A stretch of 64,000 nt of DNA from DATDPM01 sp963841995. GTDB lineage: Bacteria; Pseudomonadota; Alphaproteobacteria; DATDPM01. This document shows, one piece after another, positions 1-9,235 of the stretch (within the stretch, counting starts at the first letter, position 1; every line of letters begins with the position of its first letter). The stretch is from NCBI GenBank assembly GCA_963841995.1, contig CAWJEX010000019.1, positions 62,001-126,000 of the forward strand, read 5' to 3'. The position numbers were made by a program, and so were the translations under genes. Below the pieces are notes generated by a model that worked only from the letters and a program-made list of their open reading frames with translations, was not told the DNA's origin and searched no databases.

Positions 1-1
1 G

Positions 2-754
2 CAAATTCAACATCTTCTCGATGCCGATGTCACCATGGTCTTCGATGAATGCACGCCCTATCCGGCCAGCATGGAGCAAACCGCTGCGTCGATGCGGCTT
101 TCCATGCGCTGGGCGGAGCGCTCCAAAGCCGCGTTCGTGGCGCGGCGCGGTTACGGCTTATTCGGAATCGTCCAAGGCGGCGTGTACCCTGAGCTTCGCG
201 CCGAGTTGGCCGCCGCGGTTCGCAAGATCGGATACGACGGTTACGCGTTGGGCGGACTTGCCGTCGGGGAAGGCCGGGAGACGATGCTCGGGGTGCTCGA
301 CGGAACTGTGCCCGAACTGCCGGACGATCAGCCGCGCTATCTCATGGGCGTCGGCCGTCCGGGCGATATTTTCGGCGCGGTGAAGCGCGGCATCGATCTC
401 TTCGATTGCGTGCTGCCCACGCGGTCGGGACGGACGGCGCAAGCCTTCACCCGCACCGCCATGCTGAATTTGCGCAACGCGAAACACGGGACCGAAACGA
501 CTCCGCTCGATTCCGAATGCCGGTGCCTTGCCTGCCGCGGTTTTTCGCGCGCCTATATTCATCATCTATGCAAAGCCGACGAAATCTTGGCGGCAATGCT
601 GCTCACCACCCACAATCTGACCTTCTATCAGGATTTCATGCGGGCGTTGCGGGACGGGATCGCAGGCGGGGATCTCGACCCTACTCTTGCCGGATTCCCG
701 ATCGCCCAGGAAGCTGCCAGCCGGGAATCCGAAGACAGTCTGGAGAAAATCTAG
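2..754 (+). CDS. tgt: Queuine/preQ1 tRNA-ribosyltransferase (Tgt), 5' end outside window
   Basis: Exchanges guanine-34 of GUN-anticodon tRNAs for preQ1 in queuosine synthesis. The reading frame is already open at base 2, so about 120 N-terminal residues are missing; 250 residues are visible. The first visible part contains VFDECTPYP, followed by the conserved GGLAVGE segment, the catalytic-Asp motif FDCVLPTRSGR near visible residue 133, and the zinc ligands in CRCLACRGF about 40 residues later. These features fit the bacterial Tgt family across its whole C-terminal half. It is followed 38 bp downstream by queF on the same strand. Identification is secure; only the start is unknown. Confidence 0.97.
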   Translation, partial: QIQHLLDADVTMVFDECTPYPASMEQTAASMRLSMRWAERSKAAFVARRGYGLFGIVQGGVYPELRAELAAAVRKIGYDGYALGGLAVGEGRETMLGVLDGTVPELPDDQPRYLMGVGRPGDIFGAVKRGIDLFDCVLPTRSGRTAQAFTRTAMLNLRNAKHGTETTPLDSECRCLACRGFSRAYIHHLCKADEILAAMLLTTHNLTFYQDFMRALRDGIAGGDLDPTLAGFPIAQEAASRESEDSLEKI

Positions 755-792
755 GTCTTGGCGCGATGATGTCTCGCCCCTAATCTCAGCCC

Positions 793-1251
793 ATGGCAAA
801 AAATCGCAAGCTGACCTTGCTCGGACGGAACGTCGCTTGGCCGCAATCGCCGGACAAAGCGAAGCTCGAGACGTTGGCGAATCCAAAGCCGCGCCTCCTC
901 TACCTCATCCGTTTCACCTGCCCCGAATTCACCACGCTGTGCCCGGTCACCGGACAGCCGGATTTCGCGCATCTGGTGATCGATTACGTGCCGTGGCGGT
1001 TTATCATCGAAAGCAAATCGCTGAAATTATTTCTCGGCTCGTTCCGCAATCATCACGCCTTTCACGAAGATTGCACGCTGACGATCGCCGAACGTCTGCA
1101 ACGCGCGGCAAAGCCGCGATGGCTGCGCATCGCCGGATTTTGGTTTCCCCGTGGCGGGATTCCGATCGATGTGTTCTACCAGTCGGGACGGCCGCCGCGC
1201 GATTTGTGGATTCCCGATCCGGGCGTCGCAAGCTATCGCGGGCGCGGCTGA
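793..1251 (+). CDS. queF: NADPH-dependent 7-cyano-7-deazaguanine reductase QueF (short, type I)
   Basis: Reduces the nitrile preQ0 to preQ1, the base that Tgt inserts into tRNA. At 152 residues it is the short unimodular QueF type. The catalytic cysteine lies in FTTLCPVTGQPDF (about residue 55), and the family motif ESKSLKLFLGSFRNH follows at about residue 74. The ATG at 793 directly precedes conserved sequence and comes 38 bp after tgt, so co-transcription with tgt is likely. It ends only a few bases from the stop of the convergent histidine-kinase pseudogene. Confidence 0.96.
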   Translation: MAKNRKLTLLGRNVAWPQSPDKAKLETLANPKPRLLYLIRFTCPEFTTLCPVTGQPDFAHLVIDYVPWRFIIESKSLKLFLGSFRNHHAFHEDCTLTIAERLQRAAKPRWLRIAGFWFPRGGIPIDVFYQSGRPPRDLWIPDPGVASYRGRG

Positions 1252-1255
1252 CCGG

Positions 1256-3136
1256 TCAGGCTTTCCCGTTGAGGGCCTGAATGATTTTCCGGGCGAGATC
1301 GGCTTTGCGATAGGGCTTGGCCAAAACCTCGATGTCGTCGCCGAAGCCGCCGTTTCGCATCGCCGCGTTGTAACTGTAGCCGGTGGTGCAAAGAATTTTT
1401 ATGGCGGGATAAAGCTTGCGCACTTCCCGTGCGAGCGCCACCCCGTCCAATACCGCCCGGCAGCACCAGATCGCTGAAGACCAAATCGATCTGCGGCTGT
1501 TCCCGGAGAGCCGAAAGGGCCGTCGGGCCGTCTTCCGCCTCGATAACGTGATAACCAAGCTCGCTCAGGGTTTCGCGCGACAGACGGCGGACGTCGGGAT
1601 CATCTTCCACCACCAAAACAGATTGGCCGCCATTTGTGCTGGAGGGCCGCAAGGGCTTGTCGATGATCGGAACCGCCTGTTCGCGGGCACGGGGAAAATA
1701 GAGCTTCACGGTCGTTCCGCGCCCGGTTTCGCTATAAATCTTCACATGGCCGCAGGATTGCTTGACGAAGCCATAGATCATACTCAGGCCGAGCCCGCTT
1801 CCCTTCCCGATTTCCTTGGTCGTGAAAAACGGTTCGAAGGCACGGGCCGCGACATCCGGCGGCATGCCACATCCGGTGTCGCTCACGGCCAGCAAGACGT
1901 AGGGCCCGGGATGGGCGTAAAGATTGAGTTGCCGATAATCGTCGTCGAGCCGCGCATTGGCGGTTTCAATGGTCAGCCTTCCGCCTCCCGGCATAGCATC
2001 GCGGGCATTGACGGCGAGATTGATGAGCGCGAGCTCAAGCTGTGCGGGATCAATCATCGATTTCCACAATCCGCCGGCAAGAACCGTTTCGACCTCGATG
2101 GTTTCGCCGAACGCGCTGTGGACCAATCCGACCGCGCGGGGAACCAGCTTGTTGAGGTCCACCAATTGCGGCTGAAGGATTTGCTTGCGCGAAAACGCCA
2201 GCAGTTGACGCGTCAAAGACGCGGCCCGTTCGGCGGCGCTCAACGCCCGCCCGATCTGTTCGCTGACCGTGCCGGGCACACCGGTTTCTCCGGCAAGCTC
2301 AAGATTGCCGATCATGATCGCGAGCAGATTGTTGAAATCATGGGCGATGCGACCCGTCAGCTGCCCGACCATCTCCATTTTTGCGCCTGGCGAAGCTGAT
2401 CTTCGATCGATTTCCTTTCGGTGATATCCGAGACGAATCCTTCGAGATAAGCTTTGCCGTCGGCGGCGTTCACCTCGCAGCCTTGTTCCAGGACCCATTT
2501 TTCTTCGCCCCGCGCAGTGCGGATGCGGTAGGTCAATTGGAACGGGTGCGATTCCACAACCGCCGCTTGAACATTGCGCCACATGGGGCCGCGGTCGTCG
2601 GGATGGACGATGTCGTTGTAGGAAAGCTTCCGGTTGCCGACAAAATCGGCGGCATCGTAACCGGTAAGGGCGCGACACCCGTCGCTGCAAAATTCCATCG
2701 TCCAATTCTTATCGTTGCGGCAGCGATACGCCATGCCGGGAAGATTTTGCATGAGCGTCGCGAGCCTCCGCTCGTTTTCCAGCAATCGCGTCTGAGCCGC
2801 GTCGCGCTGCTCGATGTGTTCGCGTAGGGCGGTGTTCGCAGCCGCGAGTTCTTTGAGGTTGGCATCCCGGGCGACGATCATGCGGCGGACAAAAATAACG
2901 ACCGCCAAGGCCAGGACGCCGACCAGCAGGCCCGGTATTTCGTCGACGAAGCCCTTCTCGCTGATATGCCAGACGCCCGGCGCTCCCATCAGCGTCAGCA
3001 CTTGGCGCCAGGCGAAGATCAACATCAAGGCCGTGAGGACGGCCAAGCGCCAATCTCGTACGCGGTTCCAGAGAAAAACGGACCGGCCCAATGCGGCGGC
3101 GCGAACCAGCAGCGAAACAAGCGCAAGCTCGCTCAT
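1256..3136 (-). pseudogene. Hybrid sensor histidine kinase with PAS and receiver domains, two frameshifts
   Basis: Read across three frames this is one membrane-anchored hybrid kinase: N-terminal hydrophobic segments (about residues 1-80), a short coiled linker, a PAS domain (about 110-230), a HisKA box (RIAHDFNNLLAIM), an ATPase domain with DTGCGMPP and GKGSGLGLSM, and a C-terminal receiver starting LVVEDDPDVRR with phospho-acceptor FSDLVLPGG. The first break lies just after LRQAQK, at a run of five A on the minus strand (2378-2382); six A would restore QKMEMVGQ. The second lies near 1455, between LVLPGG and DGVALAREV. As read, the sensor is separated from the kinase and the receiver is cut. 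It has no adjacent response regulator. It could be a real pseudogene or two sequence errors. Confidence 0.85.
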
Positions 3137-3344
3137 GGTCCCCTGCCGCCAGCCGGACGACGCCGCGAGCGCGTCGGCGCCTTAAACCGGATCATTCTAC
3201 CCCAAGGGGCCGCGCCGCATGCCGACCGCCCCCGATCGCCCATGCGGCCTATCCTTTTGTATCAAATGCGAGGCTTGGAAAGACTTGGAAACTCAGGATT
3301 CCGTTGTCCGGCGGCTGGAAATTGCGGTATCCTACCACCGCCAC

Positions 3345-3713
3345 CTAGCGTGCCTCGTTCTCACCGGTATAGATGCAGCCCGCCGTGCAGGTTTCGTGGA
3401 CCACCAGCTTGGCGAGGCCGTCAAGTCGGGGCGCCAGGGCCCGCCAAATGTACCGGGCGACGTTTTCGCTGGTCGGGTTTTCGAGGCCCTCGATGTCGTT
3501 GAGATAGCGGTGATCGATGCGTTCGCGCACGGGATCGAAGGCCGCTTTAATGTCGGCGAAATCCATCACCCACCCGGTTTTGCCGTCGACCTCCCCCGAC
3601 ACGTGAACTTCGACCCGAAACGAATGGCCGTGCAGCCGTGCGCATTTGTGCCCTTCCGGAACATGGGGCAGACGGTGCGCGGCTTCGAAGGTGAAAGTCT
3701 TGAAGACGTCCAA
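3345..3713 (-). CDS. queD: 6-carboxy-5,6,7,8-tetrahydropterin synthase QueD
   Basis: Converts dihydroneopterin triphosphate to carboxytetrahydropterin, the first dedicated step to preQ0. The 122-residue protein shows the PTPS-fold zinc histidines in FEAAHRLP and LHGHSFRVEV, the catalytic Cys in EGHKCARLHGH, and the substrate glutamate region near HETCTAGCIYTGE at the C terminus. It is the last gene of the minus-strand queC-queE-queD operon, 24 bp after queE. Confidence 0.95.
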   Translation of the reverse strand: MDVFKTFTFEAAHRLPHVPEGHKCARLHGHSFRVEVHVSGEVDGKTGWVMDFADIKAAFDPVRERIDHRYLNDIEGLENPTSENVARYIWRALAPRLDGLAKLVVHETCTAGCIYTGENEAR

Positions 3714-3737
3714 GAGAACCTCGGGCGGATTTGAGAA

Positions 3738-4379
3738 TTATGGAAGCCCGAGGAATTTATGCGTTTGCAGGCTTAACCGCCAGCGCGGATGCGCCAGGCA
3801 ATAAGCGATCGCGGCATGGGTATTGGCCTTTTGCTCCGGCCCATCCATTGGCTGCAAAAAGAAGTGGCGGAAATCGAGACCTTCGAACGCAGCCGGTGCC
3901 AAGCCGGACTGCGGAAAGACCAGTTTCAATTCATCGCCCAAACGCTGAACTAGGGGTGCGCCGGCTTTCGGGCTGACGCAGATCCAATCGAGACCCTGGG
4001 GCGCTTGCCGAGTACCGTTGGTTTCCACCGCGATTTCGAATCTGGCGCCGTGAAGGGCTGCAACCAGTGCCGCGTCGAGTTGAAGCAGCGGCTCGCCGCC
4101 GGTGCAGACAATATAAGCGCCGTCGCGATCGGGTCGCGATTCATCCCAAATCGCCGCTGCCGCCGCCGCCAAGCCATCGGCCGACTCGAAGGCTCCGCCG
4201 CCCGGCCCATCGGTGCCGACGAAATCGGTGTCGCAGAAGTTGCAGGTCGCTTCCGCCCGGTCCGCCTCCCGTCCCGACCACAGATTGCACCCGGCAAAGC
4301 GCAGGAAAACCGCGGCGCGACCGGTTTGCGCGCCTTCGCCTTGCAGGGTGAAATAGAGTTCTTTGACCGAATAGCTCAT
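3738..4379 (-). CDS. queE: 7-carboxy-7-deazaguanine synthase QueE (radical SAM, CX14CX2C type)
   Basis: Radical SAM enzyme that contracts the QueD product to 7-carboxy-7-deazaguanine. The 213-residue protein begins SYSVKELYFTLQGEGAQTG, typical of QueE. Its cluster ligands are C31, then 14 residues, then CNFC, giving CX14CX2C instead of the canonical CX3CX2C. This spacing is known from a subset of QueE proteins such as the characterised Burkholderia enzyme. CTGGEPLLQ is the SAM-binding GGE motif. It lies 21 bp after queC and 24 bp before queD. Confidence 0.95.
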   Translation of the reverse strand: MSYSVKELYFTLQGEGAQTGRAAVFLRFAGCNLWSGREADRAEATCNFCDTDFVGTDGPGGGAFESADGLAAAAAAIWDESRPDRDGAYIVCTGGEPLLQLDAALVAALHGARFEIAVETNGTRQAPQGLDWICVSPKAGAPLVQRLGDELKLVFPQSGLAPAAFEGLDFRHFFLQPMDGPEQKANTHAAIAYCLAHPRWRLSLQTHKFLGLP

Positions 4380-4400
4380 CGCGTCCGTTCGTTGCTGTCT

Positions 4401-5135
4401 TTAAGAGGAAAGGGCCGGGGCGCGATAGCGCGCCGGATCGGCCACTCCGGCTTCGGCAAATCCTTTGCGCCGGAGAATACAGGCATCGCAAGCGCCGCAG
4501 GCTTCTCCCGAAGATGGTGGGCCCGAGGGCATGGGATCGTAGCAGCTCACGGTCAGTCCGTAATCGACGCCAAGCTTGATCCCGAGCCGGATGATCTCCG
4601 CCTTGGACAGCTCGATGAGCGGTGTTTGAATGGAAAACCGCGCCCGGCCCTCGACGCCCGCCTTGGTCGCCAGATTCGCCACCTGCTCGAAAGCGGCGAT
4701 GAATTCCGGCCGGCAATCCGGATAGCCGCTGTAATCGACGGCATTGACGCCGATGAAAATATCGAAGGCGCCAATGGTCTCCGCATAGGCCAGCGCGAAG
4801 GCGAGAAAAATCGTATTGCGCGCCGGAACATAGGTGACGGGAATGCCATGGGCGATTGCCTCCATATCCCGCCCCTTCGGGACCGCGATGTCACCGGTCA
4901 AGGCCGAGCCGCCGAAGGCGCGAAGATCGATGTCGCTGACCACATGGTAAACGGCGCCCAGCGATTTAGCGACGCGCTTCGCGGCCTCGACTTCGGCGGC
5001 GTGGCGCTGGCCGTAGCGAATCGTCAGCGCATGGCAAGCAAAGCCCGCTTTCCGCGCAACCGCCAAAGCGGTGGCGGAATCGAGGCCGCCACTGACCAAG
5101 ACCACGGCCTTTCCTTGCTGATCCGTCATCTTCAT
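4401..5135 (-). CDS. queC: 7-cyano-7-deazaguanine synthase QueC
   Basis: ATP-dependent conversion of 7-carboxy-7-deazaguanine to preQ0. The 244-residue protein has the PP-loop LVSGGLDSATALA near residue 13 and the C-terminal zinc site built from CYDP and ACGACDACILRRKGF (about residues 200-230). Length and motif order fit QueC. It is the first gene of the queC-queE-queD operon and is divergent from queG, with about 62 bp between the starts, so promoters for both should lie in that gap. Confidence 0.96.
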   Translation of the reverse strand: MKMTDQQGKAVVLVSGGLDSATALAVARKAGFACHALTIRYGQRHAAEVEAAKRVAKSLGAVYHVVSDIDLRAFGGSALTGDIAVPKGRDMEAIAHGIPVTYVPARNTIFLAFALAYAETIGAFDIFIGVNAVDYSGYPDCRPEFIAAFEQVANLATKAGVEGRARFSIQTPLIELSKAEIIRLGIKLGVDYGLTVSCYDPMPSGPPSSGEACGACDACILRRKGFAEAGVADPARYRAPALSS

Positions 5136-5197
5136 AGCTCGTCCGCCGCCGGGGTTAGGGTAAAATCGGTCGAAGTCGAAAAAAGGCCGCCGTTACG

Positions 5198-6364
5198 GTG
5201 ACCATGATACCCGCAACCGACCGTCAAAGGACACCGGCCCCGGCCGGTACACCCAAGCAAGCCATCACGGCCGAAGCGCTCCGTCTCGGCTTCGATGCCG
5301 TGGGCTTTGCCGCGGCGGAGCTGAGCCCGGCAACCAGGGCACAATTCGCCGAATATATCGCCCGCGGCCTGCATGGCGATATGGGGTGGCTGGCCGCCAA
5401 TGCCAACCGCCGGAGCGACCCGCAAACCCTCTGGCCCGAGGCCCGCGCCGCCATTCTTCTGGGCCTGAATTACGGTCCAGACATCGATCCGCTCGCGGTC
5501 TTGAATCGCCGCGACGAAGGCGCCATCAGCGTTTACGCCAAAGGCCGCGATTACCATCTGGTCATCGCCAAGAAGCTGAAAGCCCTCGCCCGGTTCATGC
5601 AAGACCGCTTCGGCGGCGAGATCAAGATTTTCGTCGATACCGCGCCGGTGATGGAAAAGCCGCTAGCGATGCGGGCCGGGATCGGCTGGCAGGGCAAGCA
5701 CACGAATCTGGTGTCCCGCCAATTCGGCTCGTGGCTTTTCCTCGGCGAAATTCTGACCACCCTACCGCTCGAACCGGACGCGCCGAAACAAGATCATTGC
5801 GGCTCGTGCCAGGCCTGCCTCGATATTTGCCCGACCCGTGCTTTCATCGGCCCTCACCGGATCGACGCGCGGCGCTGTATTTCCTATCTCACCATCGAGC
5901 ACAAGGGTCCGATCCCCCGCGAATTACGTGCCGCCATGGGAAACCGGATCTACGGCTGCGACGATTGTCTCGCCGTCTGCCCCTGGAATAAATACGCGAG
6001 TCCCACGCGCGAAGCGGACTTCTCGCCGCGGGCGGAACTCGCCGCACCCCAACTCATCGAACTGGCAAAACTCGATGGCACGGCGTTTCGCGCGATGTTC
6101 GGCGGCACTGCGATCAAGCGCACCGGCCGCGATCGATTCGTGCGGAATGTTCTGATAGCTCTCGGCAACAGCGGCGACGGCAAAGCCGCGGCGATTGCCG
6201 CAGACTTGCTTTCCGATACGTCGCCCCTGGTGCGCGGCATGGCGGTATGGGCACTCTCCCGGCTGCTGCCGGAAGAGAAATTTACGGCATTAAGGGAGCG
6301 GCATTTGGCTAATGAACCCGATGCCGATGTGCGTGCGGAATGGAAAAGCGGTATTGTATCCTGA
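5198..6364 (+). CDS. queG: Epoxyqueuosine reductase QueG
   Basis: Cobalamin-dependent reductase for the last step, epoxyqueuosine to queuosine in tRNA. The 388 residues include two 4Fe-4S motifs: CGSCQACLDICPT (about residue 200) and CDDCLAVCPWNKYA (about residue 250). HEAT-like helices follow at the C terminus. Its need for cobalamin fits the presence of bluB elsewhere in the window. The reading frame allows GTG at 5198 or ATG at 5204; neither has a strong ribosome-binding site. Confidence 0.95.
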   Translation: MTMIPATDRQRTPAPAGTPKQAITAEALRLGFDAVGFAAAELSPATRAQFAEYIARGLHGDMGWLAANANRRSDPQTLWPEARAAILLGLNYGPDIDPLAVLNRRDEGAISVYAKGRDYHLVIAKKLKALARFMQDRFGGEIKIFVDTAPVMEKPLAMRAGIGWQGKHTNLVSRQFGSWLFLGEILTTLPLEPDAPKQDHCGSCQACLDICPTRAFIGPHRIDARRCISYLTIEHKGPIPRELRAAMGNRIYGCDDCLAVCPWNKYASPTREADFSPRAELAAPQLIELAKLDGTAFRAMFGGTAIKRTGRDRFVRNVLIALGNSGDGKAAAIAADLLSDTSPLVRGMAVWALSRLLPEEKFTALRERHLANEPDADVRAEWKSGIVS

Positions 6365-6400
6365 ACGGCGCGCAATAATAATTTCAGTGGGGGCATCACC

Positions 6401-7645
6401 GTGGACGCCAATCTTGTGACCGGAATATTTCTGGCCGGACTTGCCGGATCGCTGGCGCTGCAGTTCTGGCTGGGCTTGCGGCATCTGCGCTATGTGGCGG
6501 AACATCGCGGAGCCGTGCCGGAAGCCTTCCGCGATTCGGTATCTCTGGAATCCCATGCCAAGGCCGCCGATTACACCATCGCCAAGACCAAATTGAATCT
6601 TTTGTCGCTCGCCATCAGCGCGATCTTGCTCTTAATCTGGACCTTGGGCGGCGGGCTCGATTTGGTAGATCGATTCTGGCGGCCGCGAATCGATTCGGAG
6701 CTGTGGCGGGGTGTTGCCGCAGTGGTAAGCGTCCTGTTCCTGATCGGCGCCCTCGATCTGCCGCTGTCGCTCTATTCCACCTTCGGCCTCGAACAGCGCT
6801 TTGGCTTCAACCGCACGACACCCTGGCTGTTCGCGCTCGATCTGGTAAAGGGCGCTGTTCTCGGTCTTGCCATCGGTGTGCCGCTGATCTTCGCCATTCT
6901 GTGGATCATGCAGGCGACCGGCGATCTATGGTGGCTTTACGCCTGGGCGGCGTGGATGACGTTTGCGCTAGTTCAAATCCTGGCCTATCCAACCTTGATC
7001 GCGCCCCTGTTCAACCGGTTCACGCCACTCACCGACGAATCCCTGCGCGAGCGCGTCGACAAGTTGGCGTTGGCGACCGGATTTGCGATCAAGGATATTT
7101 TCGTGATGGATGGCTCGCGGCGTTCGGCGCATGGCAACGCCTATCTCACCGGTTTTGGCACCAGCAAGCGCATCGTGTTCTTCGATACGCTGTTGTCCGC
7201 CCTGCAAGGCGATGAAGTGATTGCCGTGCTAGCCCATGAGCTCGGCCATTACAAGCTCGCTCACATCCAAAAGAAACTGATCGCCACGGCCCTGATGTCG
7301 CTCGCCGGCTGGGCGCTGCTCGGCTGGCTGTCGTCGAAAGCGTGGTTCTATGCCGGGCTCGGGGTTACCCAACCATCGAACTATATGGCGCTGCTGCTGT
7401 TCATGATGGTGGGGCCGGTGTTTGCGGTTTTCCTCCGCCCGGTTCTCTCGAATCTGTCGCGCCGCCACGAATTCGAGGCCGACGATTATGCACGCGGCGT
7501 TTCCGATGCGGCGGCCCTGGCGCGCGGTCTGGTCAAACTCTATCGCGACAACGCCAATTCCCTAACTCCGGACCCCGTCTATTCCGCCTTCTATCACACT
7601 CATCCGCCGCCGGCGTTGCGCATCCGCAATTTGCAGGCGGCGTAA
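6401..7645 (+). CDS. M48-family (Ste24/CAAX prenyl protease 1-like) membrane metallopeptidase
   Basis: Integral-membrane zinc metallopeptidase of 414 residues. An N-terminal segment with several hydrophobic helices precedes the catalytic motif VLAHELGHYKLAH (about residue 277); the third zinc ligand is in the HEFEADDYA motif about 80 residues later. This is the Ste24-like M48A layout; bacterial members are usually tied to membrane-protein quality control. The GTG start at 6401 follows a G-rich Shine-Dalgarno-like stretch at 6388-6393. It is separated from queG by 36 bp and ends about 10 bp before the convergent pip gene. Confidence 0.92.
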   Translation: MDANLVTGIFLAGLAGSLALQFWLGLRHLRYVAEHRGAVPEAFRDSVSLESHAKAADYTIAKTKLNLLSLAISAILLLIWTLGGGLDLVDRFWRPRIDSELWRGVAAVVSVLFLIGALDLPLSLYSTFGLEQRFGFNRTTPWLFALDLVKGAVLGLAIGVPLIFAILWIMQATGDLWWLYAWAAWMTFALVQILAYPTLIAPLFNRFTPLTDESLRERVDKLALATGFAIKDIFVMDGSRRSAHGNAYLTGFGTSKRIVFFDTLLSALQGDEVIAVLAHELGHYKLAHIQKKLIATALMSLAGWALLGWLSSKAWFYAGLGVTQPSNYMALLLFMMVGPVFAVFLRPVLSNLSRRHEFEADDYARGVSDAAALARGLVKLYRDNANSLTPDPVYSAFYHTHPPPALRIRNLQAA

Positions 7646-7655
7646 CCCGCCTTCT

Positions 7656-8633
7656 CTACCGCGAACGTTTGAGACGCTCGCCCATATCGGCAATCGCCGT
7701 AATCAGGCCTTCGAGAATCGAGGGCTCGCTTGCCGAATGGCCGGCATCGGGAACGATGCGAAGCTCGCAATCCTTCCACGCCGTGCAGAGGGCGTGGGCC
7801 GCTTGCGGCGGGCAGAGCAGATCGTAGCGTCCCTGAACGATGATGCCGGGGATCCCGCACAAGCGGTTCGCGTCGCGCTGCAATTGATGGGGCGCCAGAA
7901 AGCAATTATTACTGAGGTAATGCCATTCGACGAAGGGCGTATTGGGAAGCTCGCCCGACGGCCGGTCATCCAAAGAGCGCGGCAAGGCGAGCGAGGGCGG
8001 CCGCAAAACCGATAGCGCGCGCTCGTAATCGTGCCAGACTTTCGCCGCCGGTCCGTGGATCTTCGAATCCGGATTGGCGATGCGCCCCCCCAGCAATTCG
8101 ATCGGCCGCATGCGCTCGCGCTCGGGCAACAACGCGATCAAGGCGCGCCAGAGTTCGGGGAAAATGGTTTGCGCCGCGCCCTCGAAGGCCCAGCGGAATT
8201 CATCCTGCGTGCCGAGAAAGACCGAGCGCAAAACGAGACCGAGCACCCGTTCGGGATGAGCTTCGGCGTAGGCGAGTGCGAGTGTGGCACCCCAGGATCC
8301 GCCGATCAGCATCCAGCGCCGGATGCCCAGCGCCTCTCTGATTTTCTCCAAATCGGCGACGAGATCCTGGGTCGTGTTGAGGTCAAGACATCGCTTCGGC
8401 GTGCTGCGCCCCGAACCGCGCTGATCGAACAGCACGGCGTGGAACCGCTTGGCATCGAAATATCGGCGATGTTCGGCGGTGCAACTGCTGCCCGGCCCGC
8501 CATGGAGAAAAACCGCGGGCAATCCTTCGGGATTGCCGAGCCGCTCGACATGGAGCGTGTGGATCCCATCGACCACAAAGCGGCGGACCTCGAAGGGTTC
8601 GAGTGGAGGGTGAAGCGGGTTTTCGCTGTCCAT
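7656..8633 (-). CDS. pip: Proline iminopeptidase (alpha/beta hydrolase, S33)
   Basis: Removes N-terminal proline from peptides. The oxyanion motif HGGPGSSC comes early in the protein, the nucleophile elbow is GGSWGATLALAY, the Asp lies in VQGRYDLLCPP and the His in DAGHSASEP. The frame extends upstream to 8711, but starting at the ATG at 8633 gives 325 residues and the usual N terminus (LHPPLEPFEVRRF), matching the family length of about 315-320. Convergent with the M48 gene. Confidence 0.93.
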   Translation of the reverse strand: MDSENPLHPPLEPFEVRRFVVDGIHTLHVERLGNPEGLPAVFLHGGPGSSCTAEHRRYFDAKRFHAVLFDQRGSGRSTPKRCLDLNTTQDLVADLEKIREALGIRRWMLIGGSWGATLALAYAEAHPERVLGLVLRSVFLGTQDEFRWAFEGAAQTIFPELWRALIALLPERERMRPIELLGGRIANPDSKIHGPAAKVWHDYERALSVLRPPSLALPRSLDDRPSGELPNTPFVEWHYLSNNCFLAPHQLQRDANRLCGIPGIIVQGRYDLLCPPQAAHALCTAWKDCELRIVPDAGHSASEPSILEGLITAIADMGERLKRSR

Positions 8634-8732
8634 AACCGATGTTTTTCCACAAACTAGGCCTTCCGGCCAAGCCCCGACTGTCCCTTTGAACGGCCGCTCC
8701 TCAGAAACCAAATCTGAGCAAAGAGGCTTTTG

Positions 8733-9235
8733 ATGCGGATAAAGTCACTCATTGCGGCATTTGTGGCAACGGCCATCGCTGGTGCATCGCCCGAGAGCGC
8801 CTTCGCCGGGAACTGGGTGGATTTCGGCATGGCAAGGGGCGGCGGGCGTCGTTCCCTCGGTGCCGATTCTGCCGTTCCGCGAACCGGTAGCGAGGCCATC
8901 CGGCCCAGTGCTGTTCGATTCGGAAGAATTCGCGCTTCAGCACGGCTGATGTGAACGAAATCGCTCATTTCGCATTCGTGCCCTTGCACAAGGACGGCAT
9001 TTTTGATTCCACGCCGGAAGCCTTAATCTATGTCCCGCCGGCGGCGAGCGCACAGGATGGCCCGCGCGGACGGGTTTCGCTGGCACCCATGGCGGTATGG
9101 CTTCGGCCGAATTACGATCTTTACGGAAATCAGCCGCAACATTACGGCGATCAAGACCTCGTCGGGCCGCTGGTACCGTCCGATTCGCTGCTTCGCGACG
9201 TCTCGCCGCGCATCCTCGGCTTCGAGCGGCAATAA
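8733..9235 (+). pseudogene. Small exported protein of unknown function, apparently broken by two frameshifts
   Basis: The ATG at 8733 opens a clean signal peptide (hydrophobic core IAAFVATAIAGA, cleavage near SAFAGN). Reading on in that frame gives low third-position GC and a stop at 8952-8954. A neighbouring frame from about 8840 to 8949 has higher third-position GC and protein-like sequence (LPFREPVARPSGPVLF). A third frame from about 8945 to 9235 reads VNEIAHFAFVPLHKDGIF and ends FERQ. Joined, they give one exported protein of about 165 residues. I do not recognise a family. The alternative is two short ORFs overlapping at ATGTGA (8949-8954). Confidence 0.45.

Noticed and set aside
2376..2384. 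Programmed frameshift in the histidine kinase at an A run
   Set aside because: A second, unrelated frameshift lies in the receiver domain, so loss of function or sequence error is simpler than programming.
1416..2399. 327-codon + strand open frame
   Set aside because: Antisense to the histidine-kinase pseudogene, whose kinase and receiver motifs are unmistakable on the minus strand.
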